A program made the translations under genes and the position numbers. Shown here one piece after another: positions 13,743-20,939 of a stretch of DNA of 20,939 nucleotides. This DNA comes from Dehalococcoidales bacterium. GTDB taxonomy: Bacteria > Chloroflexota > Dehalococcoidia > Dehalococcoidales > UBA5760. The DNA lies in contig JAQTTS010000008.1 of the NCBI GenBank assembly GCA_028710655.1, positions 1 through 20,939 of the forward strand, read 5' to 3'. Every line of letters starts with the position of its first letter. The first letter of the stretch is position 1. Under the pieces are notes generated by a model. The model made no database searches and was not told the origin of the DNA. It saw nothing but the letters and a program-made list of their open reading frames with translations.

Positions 13743-14383
13743 CCGAAAAAGAGCTTATTGCTTTCGAGGACGATATAAAGGAACTGTTTCTGGCCGGAAA
13801 AATCAGGGCGCCGGTTCACCTGTCACGCGGCAATGAAAAACCGCTTCTCAAGATATTCGAGAAGATCAAACCGGAGGACTGGTGTTTCAGTACGCACAGA
13901 AGCCACTATCACGCCTTGTTGAAAGGAATAGAGCCGGAGTGGCTGAAGGCTGAAATAATAGGCGGACGCAGTATGCACATTATGAATGCCGAACATCGAT
14001 TCTTCTCGTCTTCCATCGTCGGTGGCTGCTTGCCTATAGCGATCGGGGTGGCCATGTCCATAAAAAGAAAGGGAGAGAAACGCAAGGTATATTGTTTTGT
14101 GGGCGATATGGCAGCCCGTACCGGTATCTTTCAGGAGTGCACTCAATATGCCATTAATTTCAAGTTGCCTATTACGTTTGTCATAGAAGACAATGGACTG
14201 AGTACCAACTCCCCAACTCCTGAGACCTGGGGGGACTCAAAAAGGGATTTACTCCCAGTTGGTGAGCTATATGTTCGAATGGAATGGTATGACAAATCAC
14301 CTGCTACAGGCGATATTCTATACTATCGTTATAGTCGCGGGTTCCCCCATATAAACTGCGGCCAGTGGGTAACTTTCAAATGA
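13739..14383 (+). CDS. Thiamine-diphosphate enzyme, pyruvate dehydrogenase E1-alpha-like
   Basis: 214 residues, start at ATG 13739 after GGAGGGAGAGGG. HRSHYHALLKG (53-63), GGRSMHI (75-81) and SSIVGGCLPIAIGVAM (91-106) match E1-alpha landmarks. The ThDP motif runs from GDM (122-124, normally GDG) to N152 (FVIEDNG); the Asp and Asn that bind magnesium are kept with the family spacing of 29. It is much shorter than PDH E1-alpha (about 330-400) and ends PHINCGQWVTF, a tail seen in short E1-like proteins of glycan loci. Together with the next gene it should form an alpha2beta2-like decarboxylase or ketol transferase acting on a sugar nucleotide rather than on central metabolism. Confidence 0.8.
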   Translation: MTEKELIAFEDDIKELFLAGKIRAPVHLSRGNEKPLLKIFEKIKPEDWCFSTHRSHYHALLKGIEPEWLKAEIIGGRSMHIMNAEHRFFSSSIVGGCLPIAIGVAMSIKRKGEKRKVYCFVGDMAARTGIFQECTQYAINFKLPITFVIEDNGLSTNSPTPETWGDSKRDLLPVGELYVRMEWYDKSPATGDILYYRYSRGFPHINCGQWVTFK

Positions 14384-14919
14384 GCACTTACAGGGATGAA
14401 ATAATCAAATCCATGGCACTGCTTGCCAGGCAGGATAAAGCCCTGTTTGTGGGTCAGAGCGTCAGATATCCGGGTCATGCCATGTTCAATACCCTTGAGG
14501 AAGCCGAAGTGTCGATGGAACAGAGAATCGAATTACCGGTGGCCGAAGAAATGCAGCTCGGGTTCTGTACCGGACTGGCACTGGAGGGTTTTATCCCGAT
14601 ATCTATTTTCCCCCGAATGGATTTTCTGATTCTAGCCATGAACCAATTGGTAAACCATCTGGATAAAATTGAGGAAATGAGTTGCGGACAGTTTATCCCC
14701 AGAGTAATAATTCGCACCATGATAGGCAGTACCCACCCGCTGAATCCCGGCCCCCAGCATTGCCAGGATCACACCGAGGCGTTGAAACTCATGCTGAACA
14801 ATATCGGGGTGGTAAGATTAACGCAGGCCAATGAGGTATTGCCGGCTTATACTGAAGCCCTCAACAGCCTTTATTCGACGATAATAGTTGAAATAGCAGA
14901 TCTGTATACCGATGAATAA
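14380..14919 (+). CDS. Thiamine-diphosphate enzyme, E1-beta-like Pyr domain
   Basis: 179 residues from ATG 14380; no good Shine-Dalgarno site, but it overlaps the previous stop (ATGA), so coupling is likely. PVAEEMQLGFCTGLALEG (53-70) carries the conserved Glu56 that activates thiamine, and SIFPRMDFLILAMNQLVN (75-92) fits the pyrimidine-binding domain of E1-beta. PDH E1-beta has about 325 residues with a C-terminal domain that is missing here, so this is a Pyr-only form. It needs the E1-alpha-like partner for a complete active site. AviB1/AviB2 in avilamycin synthesis are E1-alpha/beta homologues that build a two-carbon sugar branch; a similar role is suggested. Confidence 0.8.
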   Translation: MSTYRDEIIKSMALLARQDKALFVGQSVRYPGHAMFNTLEEAEVSMEQRIELPVAEEMQLGFCTGLALEGFIPISIFPRMDFLILAMNQLVNHLDKIEEMSCGQFIPRVIIRTMIGSTHPLNPGPQHCQDHTEALKLMLNNIGVVRLTQANEVLPAYTEALNSLYSTIIVEIADLYTDE

Positions 14920-15731
14920 TGGTGAAAATAGTGAAAAATGGTGAGCTGGAACTGAAGGCCAGACAGATAAGACGACAGGTTTTAGAGATGATCGCCGCTG
15001 CCGGCAAGGGGCATATCGGGGGATCCTTCTCCTGCATCGAAATTCTGGTGTCCCTCTATTATGGGGGTATCCTGCGTTTCAATGCCAAAAATCCCAGGTG
15101 GGCAGACCGTGATCGCTTCATACTGAGCAAAGGGCACGCCTGTGCAGCTTTATATGCCATACTGGCTGACCTCGGTTTTTTCTCCAAAGACGAGCTGAAG
15201 TCCTTTAACAGGGAAGGCAGTCGGCTCGAAGGACATCCGCATACAGGTATCCCCGGTATAGATGCCAGTACCGGCTCTTTAGGTCACGGGCTCGGTATCG
15301 GTGCCGGCATGGCCTTGGCGTCCAAAATGGACGAAAAAGACTTTCGAACTTTCGTTCTTATGGGTGACGGCGAGTGCCATGAGGGTTCGGTCTGGGAGGC
15401 TGCCATGTTTGCCGGACACCATAAACTCAACAAACTGGTTGCCATCATAGACGAAAACAGGCTCTGCAGTACCGACTTTTTGGCGGACTGTCTGGATCTA
15501 TCATGGCTGGGGGACAAATGGCGGGCATTCGGATGGGATGTCGTTAACGTTCAGGGTCATGACCCTGAACAGCTAATCGAAGCAATGAAAAAAAATAAAG
15601 GAAAACCGCTGGCCGTAATTGCTCATACTATCAAGGGTAAGGGAGTATCTTTTATGGAAGATAAAGTCGAATGGCATCACCGGATACCTGACGCCGGGGA
15701 ACTGGAACTTGCCAGAAGGGAGCTTGAATAG
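14919..15731 (+). CDS. Transketolase, N-terminal (ThDP-binding) subunit
   Basis: 270 residues. GHIGGSFSCIE (31-41), SKGHACAALYA (70-80), EGHPHTG (104-110), STGSLGHGLGIGAGMA (117-132) and GDGECHEGSVWE (149-160) with IIDENR (177-181) give the complete ThDP-binding domain of split transketolases. Start ATG overlaps the previous stop by one base; no strong SD, so coupling is likely (an in-frame GTG a codon later is possible). Needs the Pyr domain encoded at the start of the next gene. Second ThDP pair in the same operon. In such clusters it may transfer a two-carbon unit for an uncommon sugar instead of serving the pentose phosphate pathway. Confidence 0.9.
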   Translation: MVKIVKNGELELKARQIRRQVLEMIAAAGKGHIGGSFSCIEILVSLYYGGILRFNAKNPRWADRDRFILSKGHACAALYAILADLGFFSKDELKSFNREGSRLEGHPHTGIPGIDASTGSLGHGLGIGAGMALASKMDEKDFRTFVLMGDGECHEGSVWEAAMFAGHHKLNKLVAIIDENRLCSTDFLADCLDLSWLGDKWRAFGWDVVNVQGHDPEQLIEAMKKNKGKPLAVIAHTIKGKGVSFMEDKVEWHHRIPDAGELELARRELE

Positions 15732-17182
15732 TGGATATCCGTGACGCTTTCTTTAACAGGCTGTACGAGATAGCACAGAAAGACGGGAACGTTGTACTGC
15801 TGACGGCGGATATGGGAGCCCGATCCCTGCAGCAGTTCAGAAACAATCTGTATTTGCAGCAATTTATCAATGTAGGAGTGGCAGAGCAGAATGCGATAAG
15901 CGTGGCAGCCGGGCTGGCACTCTCCGGCAAGAAAGTCTTTATCTATGGCATCGCTTCTTTTATTACGCAGCGTTGCTATGACCAGATACGGGTGGATATT
16001 TGTCAGATGGGATTGCCAGTGGTAATTATAGGAGCCGGTTCCGGATTGACCTATGGCAGCGACGGACCAACCCATCATGCTACATATGACAAAACCATTA
16101 TGGAAATACTCGGTATACAGATACTTACTCCGGCCAATGATAAAGAAGCGGTAGAGACTGCCGACCTGTCCTATACCAGCAACAAACCGGTATATATCAG
16201 GCTGGGGAAAGAGAATCCCCCTTACTCATATGGTAAGTACACGGATTATTCCCTGCCCTACCGGGATATAACCATAGAAGATTTCGCACGGATGTTCGGA
16301 ACTACGGTAAAAGATATTACGGAAAGCTGCGGCGGGATCATCCAACAGCATGATTTCAGATACAAGGTGATTGAACAACAGGAACGCGACACGCTGATAG
16401 CAAGTATTTTAAAGCAAATAGACAGTGACAAACAGGTGGTTGGGGGGAGAGAGAGACAGGCGGTCTGGGAACAGGGTTGGATGGAGAATTACAATGACTT
16501 TGTAGCCCAAAACGGGGATCTGTCCACCCTGATACCGAAGTATATTCATCCCAGATGGATTAAGAGGCTGTTCGAAAACTATATAATACCGCTTGGTGCC
16601 GACTTCGAGGAAGATTGTCTGTCGGTACTGAGGTGCTGGCTGGCAAATGAATATCTGTCTGACTGTGACAGTATCTATGAGTTCGGGTGCGGCACCGGCT
16701 GGAATCTGGTGAATCTGGCACAGATGTATCCGCATAAGAAGTACTTCGGGCTGGATTACGTCAACTCATCCATGCGACTGTTGGAAGCCATACGCCAAAA
16801 GTACGACTGGGATATCAACTGGATTTACTTCGATATGACCAACCCGAAAGGAAGTCTCAAGCTGAATCCCGGCAGTGCCGTTCTGACTATCGGGGCTGTC
16901 GAACAGATTCCGGGAAAGTACGAGGATTTTGTCCGGTTTCTGATACGCAACAAACCGAAAATATGCGTTCATCTGGAGCCGACACTGGAAATCTACGATG
17001 AAGACAAACTCTTCGACTATATGGCAATCAGATTACACCGGAAGCGGGGCTACACCCAGGGTTTCGTTCCTTATTTATTAGAATTAGCGAAAGAGGGAAA
17101 GATAGATTTCATCAAGGTACAGCGTACCTTCGGAAGCCTGTACCATGATGTTTACACTATAATAGTCTGGAGGCCGAAATGA
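15731..17182 (+). CDS. Fusion: transketolase Pyr domain plus SAM methyltransferase
   Basis: 483 residues, GTG start with AAGGGAG 9 nt upstream. Residues 1-175 are the transketolase pyrimidine domain: INVGVAEQNAISVAAGLA holds the catalytic Glu52. The usual transketolase C-terminal domain is absent. From about 180 a second protein begins (DITIEDFARMFG...), with ERQAVWEQGWMENYNDF (241-257) and a Rossmann SAM motif YEFGCGTGWNLVNLA (316-330), FGLDY (339-343) and a full class I methyltransferase to the end. The second part looks like a complete free-standing methyltransferase of glycan loci. One chain may thus complete the transketolase and methylate the sugar. An internal start at Met188 is possible; no frameshift is needed to read the fusion. 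Confidence 0.8.
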   Translation: MDIRDAFFNRLYEIAQKDGNVVLLTADMGARSLQQFRNNLYLQQFINVGVAEQNAISVAAGLALSGKKVFIYGIASFITQRCYDQIRVDICQMGLPVVIIGAGSGLTYGSDGPTHHATYDKTIMEILGIQILTPANDKEAVETADLSYTSNKPVYIRLGKENPPYSYGKYTDYSLPYRDITIEDFARMFGTTVKDITESCGGIIQQHDFRYKVIEQQERDTLIASILKQIDSDKQVVGGRERQAVWEQGWMENYNDFVAQNGDLSTLIPKYIHPRWIKRLFENYIIPLGADFEEDCLSVLRCWLANEYLSDCDSIYEFGCGTGWNLVNLAQMYPHKKYFGLDYVNSSMRLLEAIRQKYDWDINWIYFDMTNPKGSLKLNPGSAVLTIGAVEQIPGKYEDFVRFLIRNKPKICVHLEPTLEIYDEDKLFDYMAIRLHRKRGYTQGFVPYLLELAKEGKIDFIKVQRTFGSLYHDVYTIIVWRPK

Positions 17183-17577
17183 ATGAGAGACAATACAATC
17201 CGCCGCTGGCCGAGTTACTGGATCGATTGACTATCGACCGCATAAAGATGCTGCTGAAACCTGAATACAAGTATATTATGAAACAGGAAATAGAGCAGAT
17301 TTCCGATGACATAGAAATGCTTCTCGGGGAACTGGATATAGAAAATCCGACAGAACTGATAATTACAGTTATAATACTGGCACAGGCGAATGTTCATATC
17401 TGGTATCTGAAAGACAAGATGCAACAGGAACCCGACAGGTATCTGGAGTATCTGAAATTCTCGCATCAACTCAACGGGATCCGCAATCATATGAAGAATA
17501 GAATCATGGACATAGCTGGCGATAAAGCAAAGCACACCAATTTCGATATTGGTGGATTGGAAGCGGAGGAATTTTGA
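17179..17577 (+). CDS. Helical protein of glycan/phage loci, unknown function
   Basis: 132 residues behind TGGAGG, overlapping the previous gene by ATGA. All-helical and charged. PLAELLDRLTIDRIKMLL near the start and LAQANVHIWYLKDKMQ then HQLNGIRNHMKNRI in the second half resemble a small protein that I have seen beside glycosyltransferases and kinase-like genes in surface-glycan and phage loci, with DRLTI-x-x-IK as its most constant part. I cannot give a secure family name or reaction. No membrane segment. Could be an adaptor for a neighbouring enzyme. Confidence 0.7.
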   Translation: MNERQYNPPLAELLDRLTIDRIKMLLKPEYKYIMKQEIEQISDDIEMLLGELDIENPTELIITVIILAQANVHIWYLKDKMQQEPDRYLEYLKFSHQLNGIRNHMKNRIMDIAGDKAKHTNFDIGGLEAEEF

Positions 17578-18692
17578 TTTACAAGCAACTGGCGAACACC
17601 GGCGAAAAAATACCGGCCATCGGACAGGGAACAAGGGGAGCTGGGAGCAGTGCCGCGGCGACACCCAAAAGTATCCAGCAGCGTATAGATGTTTTGCGCT
17701 GCGGCATCGAGCTTGGCATGACCTTTCTGGATATGGCCGAAAACTATGAAGCCGGAAATACCGAGAGAATAGTGGGGAAGGCTATAAGGGGCATTCGGGA
17801 CAAGGTTTTTCTGAGTACCAAATTCAAGCCTTCCTGTTGTTCGTATGACGAAATAATGCAATCACTGGAAGGAAGCCTGTGCCGTTTGAAAACCGAATAC
17901 GTCGACCTCTACCAGGTGCACTGGCCCAACCCCAATGCACACATACTCGAGGTACTGCATACACTTGAAAAAATACTGAGGCAGGGCAAGGCCAGGTATA
18001 TCGGTGTCGGCAATTTTAACAGCGAGCAATACCAGTTGTGGAGCGGACTTACATTCGAAAAGCTGGTCTCCAATCAGATAGAGTATAACCTGATAGATCG
18101 CGATGCCGAAAGCTCGTTCATACCAACAAGCGAAGAGCGTCAAGTTACCGTTATTGCCTACAGTCCTTTCGACCAGGGTAACATGCTGTTCTCCGAAATG
18201 GAGAGGCAGATACTTAAAAGCATAGCCAGCGATTACGACAAGACCGTACACCAGATTATACTCAACTGGATAATATCTCATCCAACCGTTGTTACCATAC
18301 CGCAGAGTATGAGCTTCCAGCATACGCAGAAGAATGCCGAGGCCGCAGACTTTACCTTATCCGATAGCGACATAAAATTAATTGATAATACCTTCACCCC
18401 GGAAATCAAACTGGTGCCGACTGACAGGATCAGGGTGCTTAACTACGATGTGGACGATTCCCATCCTATCTACACGACTCTGGAAGAGGCACAAAAAAAC
18501 AGATTCAACCTGTGCCCCGGCCCTATGGATATTGCAAGAGAAATTATTGCAGGGCACAAGCTGAAACCGGTCAGGCTGGTGGAACGGGAAGATGGATATT
18601 ACAACCTGGTGCGCGGACGGGTACGCTACTGGGGGTGGGTTATGGTCTGGGAAAATACCAAGCCGATTCCGGCTATCGTCAGGGGGGATTGA
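17574..18692 (+). CDS. Aldo/keto reductase with ParB-like C-terminal domain
   Basis: 372 residues. The likely start is TTG 17574, which overlaps the previous stop, with GGAGGA 3 nt upstream; an ATT one codon later has better spacing. The aldo/keto reductase barrel has its full tetrad: D53 and Y58 (FLDMAENY), K83 (STKFK) and H116 (YQVHWPNP). NAD(P)H-dependent reduction of a keto sugar fits the operon. The barrel ends near residue 280; the last 90 residues contain DIAREIIAGHKLKPVRLVE, then DGYYNLVRGRVRYWGWVM and PIPAIVRG, which look like the ParB/Srx N-terminal fold. A fusion of this kind is unusual; the tail may bind nucleotide or regulate the enzyme. Confidence 0.8.
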   Translation: MIYKQLANTGEKIPAIGQGTRGAGSSAAATPKSIQQRIDVLRCGIELGMTFLDMAENYEAGNTERIVGKAIRGIRDKVFLSTKFKPSCCSYDEIMQSLEGSLCRLKTEYVDLYQVHWPNPNAHILEVLHTLEKILRQGKARYIGVGNFNSEQYQLWSGLTFEKLVSNQIEYNLIDRDAESSFIPTSEERQVTVIAYSPFDQGNMLFSEMERQILKSIASDYDKTVHQIILNWIISHPTVVTIPQSMSFQHTQKNAEAADFTLSDSDIKLIDNTFTPEIKLVPTDRIRVLNYDVDDSHPIYTTLEEAQKNRFNLCPGPMDIAREIIAGHKLKPVRLVEREDGYYNLVRGRVRYWGWVMVWENTKPIPAIVRGD

Positions 18693-19459
18693 TGAAAGAA
18701 CTATACGCCAGTTCTCATGAACAGCAGATCAGGTCGGATTTTGTTAAAACCTTCAGGGAATGCCCTATCCCTGACGAGGAAGTAATGCAGAATCTGGGGC
18801 TCTTCTTGAATTCCAAGAACCTGTCTAGAATTCTTTATCTGGACTACCTTTATCGGCAAATACTGGATTTACAGGGTATTATCATGGATCTGGGCACCCG
18901 CTGGGGGCAGAATATGTCCGTGTTCGCTGCTCTCAGGGGTATATACGAACCCTTCAACCGTCACAGGAAGATAGTCGGCTTCGATACTTTCAGCGGCCCA
19001 CCGAGCATAGGGGATAACGATACGAATATCTTCAAGAGAGAGGATTTTGCCACGGTTGAAGACTATCCCAAATACCTGGCGAAGATTATGGAATACCAGG
19101 AACAGGATAATCCAATATCCCATGTCAGGAAATACGAAATACATGTTGGCGATGTGATAGATAAGCCGCAGCAATTTACGTCTCCTATTCCTGGCACGGT
19201 AAATACCTATCTGCATCAGCACCCGGAGACGATTATCGCTCTGGCCTATTTCGATTTCGATATGTATGAGCCTACACGGAAATGCCTTGATTATATAAAA
19301 CCATATCTGATGAGTGGCAGCATACTGGCCTTCGATGAACTGAATGACCGTGATTCCCCGGGTGAAACCACGGCACTTAAAAAAGCGTTCAATATTGATA
19401 AAATCAGGATAAAGCGGTATCGCTATGCGTCAAGGGTATCTTATTTCATTTTAGAATAG
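18692..19459 (+). CDS. TylF/macrocin-type sugar O-methyltransferase
   Basis: 255 residues from ATG 18692, overlapping the previous TGA, with a GGGGGG stretch before it; the frame stays open upstream only inside the previous gene. GIIMDLGTRWGQNMSVFAAL (62-81) is the SAM-binding turn of TylF-like enzymes, followed by IVGFDTFSGPP (94-104) and, late, LAYFDFDMYEPTRKCLDYI and GSILAFDELN with the metal-binding acidic residues. These enzymes methylate a hydroxyl of a deoxysugar. A second methyltransferase in the operon after the fusion protein. Cytoplasmic. Confidence 0.8.
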   Translation: MKELYASSHEQQIRSDFVKTFRECPIPDEEVMQNLGLFLNSKNLSRILYLDYLYRQILDLQGIIMDLGTRWGQNMSVFAALRGIYEPFNRHRKIVGFDTFSGPPSIGDNDTNIFKREDFATVEDYPKYLAKIMEYQEQDNPISHVRKYEIHVGDVIDKPQQFTSPIPGTVNTYLHQHPETIIALAYFDFDMYEPTRKCLDYIKPYLMSGSILAFDELNDRDSPGETTALKKAFNIDKIRIKRYRYASRVSYFILE

Positions 19460-19468
19460 GAGAAGGGG

Positions 19469-20458
19469 ATGATAGAACAGAAGATATTGAGCAGTTTCAG
19501 AGGGAAAAGCATTTTGATAACCGGCGCCACCGGCATGATAGGAAAGCAAGTAGTGGATATTTTGGCCGGAAGCGGAGCGATACTGGGAACCGTATCCCTG
19601 GATTCTGTTCCTAGTGACTGGCCGGCAAAGCATGTAACGCTCGATTTGAGGGATTATTACAACTGCAAAATGATAGTATCGGGAATCGACTATGTTATTC
19701 ATCTGGCTGGTGTTAAGGGTTCGATAGAAAAAACACGCAAGCGTCCGGCCGACCTCATGGTACCGATACTGATGCTAACTGTAAACATGCTGGAGGCCTG
19801 CCGTGAGATGTCGACAGAAAAAGTGGTCTGGACCAGCTCCATCGGTGCATACAGCAGCGAATGCGGCGATATTTTTAAAGAGGCTGATTCGTGGAAAGGG
19901 CAGCCGCTGGATTTCTATCCGGGCTGGGCCAAAAGGATGGGTGAGTTGCAGATACAGGCCTACAGGGAACAGTACGGTCTCTCCAACTTTTCGATAGTCA
20001 GGCCGGCCAATGTCTACGGTCCGTTCGATGATTTCGGCCCTGATGCCATGCTGGTGCCAGCACTTTTGAGTAAAATCAAACGGGGAGATAATCCGGTAGT
20101 AGTATGGGGAGAGGGCAGTGCCGTTCGTGATGTCGTTTACAGCCGCGATGTTGCTGAAGGTATCATTCTTGCCCTGTACTATGGTACTGACGGAGAAGTG
20201 CTTAACCTTGGCAGCGGTCGGGGATATTCGGTCAAAGAGATTGTCCAGACGTTGCAGCAGTTCATCCCCTTTAACTATGTCTTCGATACTACGAAACCTG
20301 CCGGGTGTCCCAGGAGGGTACTGGATATATCTCTGGCCAAGAAAAAACTCCATTATATGCCGATGACCGGTCTGGAAAACGGATTGCGGCATACCTGGCT
20401 GTGGCTACGGAACAAGGAGGAGAAAACTCATGCAGATAACAGCGACCAAACTGCCTGA
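19469..20458 (+). CDS. NAD-dependent epimerase/reductase, GDP-fucose synthase-like
   Basis: 329 residues behind AGGAGAAGGGG. GATGMIG (19-25) is the cofactor turn, and TSSIGAY (122-128) supplies the catalytic Ser. PANVYGPFDDFG (179-190) and VWGEGSAVRDVVYSRDVAEG are typical of GDP-fucose synthase and related epimerases. The usual Y-x-x-x-K reads YPGWAK (150-155): Lys is present, but the position four before it is Pro, and Tyr is one residue further out. Either this subfamily shifts the Tyr or the chemistry is changed. With the Rmd-like gene it could give a GDP-6-deoxyhexose or its epimer. The last 29 bases overlap the next gene. Confidence 0.8.
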   Translation: MIEQKILSSFRGKSILITGATGMIGKQVVDILAGSGAILGTVSLDSVPSDWPAKHVTLDLRDYYNCKMIVSGIDYVIHLAGVKGSIEKTRKRPADLMVPILMLTVNMLEACREMSTEKVVWTSSIGAYSSECGDIFKEADSWKGQPLDFYPGWAKRMGELQIQAYREQYGLSNFSIVRPANVYGPFDDFGPDAMLVPALLSKIKRGDNPVVVWGEGSAVRDVVYSRDVAEGIILALYYGTDGEVLNLGSGRGYSVKEIVQTLQQFIPFNYVFDTTKPAGCPRRVLDISLAKKKLHYMPMTGLENGLRHTWLWLRNKEEKTHADNSDQTA

Positions 20459-20939
20459 CGTATGGTTGATAAAACCCGATGTCGATTACGACTACCGCGG
20501 GGAATATGCCATGATATACAACGAGGAGTGGTTCAAGAAGAATTTTCCGCAGGTGCCCGACTTCTTAGAGGAGGACATCAGCTATTCCAGTTACGGAGTT
20601 TTGAGGGGGCTACATTATAGCCCGCACTGCTGGAAGCTGAACGAAGTACTTTTTGGCAAGCTGTATTACGTGGTCGTCAATGTCGATAAAAACCATAAAG
20701 ACTACAGGCAATGGGAATCTTTTATCCTCTCAGGGGAAAATCACTTCCAGTTGCTCAAGCATCCGAGATACGCCAGCGGCTTTCTGACCCAGAGTAACAT
20801 AGCCATCTTTCACTATTGGCAGAGCCAGTACTACGATACGAAAGACCCCGACCAGCAAACCTTTAAATTTAACGATCGGGAATTCGGCATCTGGTGGCCG
20901 CCGACAAAGAAACCCATTTTGAGCCAGCGGGACAGTATC
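20430..20939 (+). CDS. RmlC-like sugar 3,5-epimerase, partial at 3' end
   Basis: 170 codons with no stop before the window ends. AAGGAGG lies 9 nt before the ATG, inside the previous gene. YGVLRGLHYSP contains the His base of dTDP-4-dehydrorhamnose 3,5-epimerases, GFLTQSNIAIFHYWQSQYYD fits the Y-containing strand, and NDREFGIWWPP keeps the Asp and the WxNDP...GI-x-WP pattern of the family. It should epimerise a 4-keto-6-deoxy sugar nucleotide. RmlC is about 180 residues, so only the end is missing. Probably not the last gene of the operon. Confidence 0.85.
   Translation, partial: MQITATKLPDVWLIKPDVDYDYRGEYAMIYNEEWFKKNFPQVPDFLEEDISYSSYGVLRGLHYSPHCWKLNEVLFGKLYYVVVNVDKNHKDYRQWESFILSGENHFQLLKHPRYASGFLTQSNIAIFHYWQSQYYDTKDPDQQTFKFNDREFGIWWPPTKKPILSQRDSI

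Overview
The window looks like bacterial DNA of roughly 50% GC. Four places carry sigma70-type -35/-10 pairs, most genes have AGGAGG-like Shine-Dalgarno sites, and the minus-strand gene starts with a Sec signal peptide and has an Asp-box. The style (ATA/AGG-rich codon use, exported Asp-box protein, proline-rich small proteins) reminds me of Chloroflexota such as Dehalococcoidia, but that is only an impression. No rRNA, tRNA, integrase, terminase, portal, packaging ATPase or tape-measure gene is visible.

Layout. (1) Positions 1-904, minus strand: the start of an exported Asp-box protein, with a long structured leader that holds a 16-residue upstream ORF. (2) 905-1324: a divergent promoter region. 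(3) 1325-2498: five tightly packed small genes, four of them sharing a short proline motif, [GN]PP[LV]P[RK], often followed by WP. (4) 2630-5811: a 757-residue protein with three 125-residue repeats and an AT-rich C-terminal domain, then a small protein, then a caspase/CHAT-like putative cysteine peptidase. (5) 5997-10782: eight genes encoding helical, Thr/Pro-rich or beta-rich proteins without signal peptides, ending in a seven-bladed propeller. I read regions 3-5 as a set of cytoplasmically assembled structural proteins (virion-like or particle-like), by inference only. (6) 10897-20939 and beyond: a promoter, a possibly leaderless AbrB-like gene, then a tightly coupled glycan operon. It contains two GT-A glycosyltransferases, an Rmd/GMD-like sugar-nucleotide enzyme, a PDH-E1 alpha/beta-like pair, a transketolase N-terminal protein, a transketolase Pyr domain fused to a methyltransferase, a helical protein, an aldo/keto reductase with a ParB-like tail, a TylF-like methyltransferase, a GDP-fucose-synthase-like epimerase and an RmlC-like epimerase.

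Two copies of an approximately 75-nt element sit just upstream of the first genes of regions 4 and 5. In each, the 5' arm can pair with either of two downstream arms, and the two copies differ in ways that keep the long pairing possible. The second copy lies immediately downstream of a consensus promoter, so it should be transcribed as an mRNA leader. This is the strongest candidate for an undescribed regulatory system here.

How the parts may work together (inference): a shared leader element co-regulates two structural gene sets; a peptidase and a proline motif may act in assembly or processing; the downstream operon makes and transfers a branched, methylated deoxysugar. No flippase, polymerase or ligase is in view and the transferases are soluble, so the acceptor could be one of the structural proteins.
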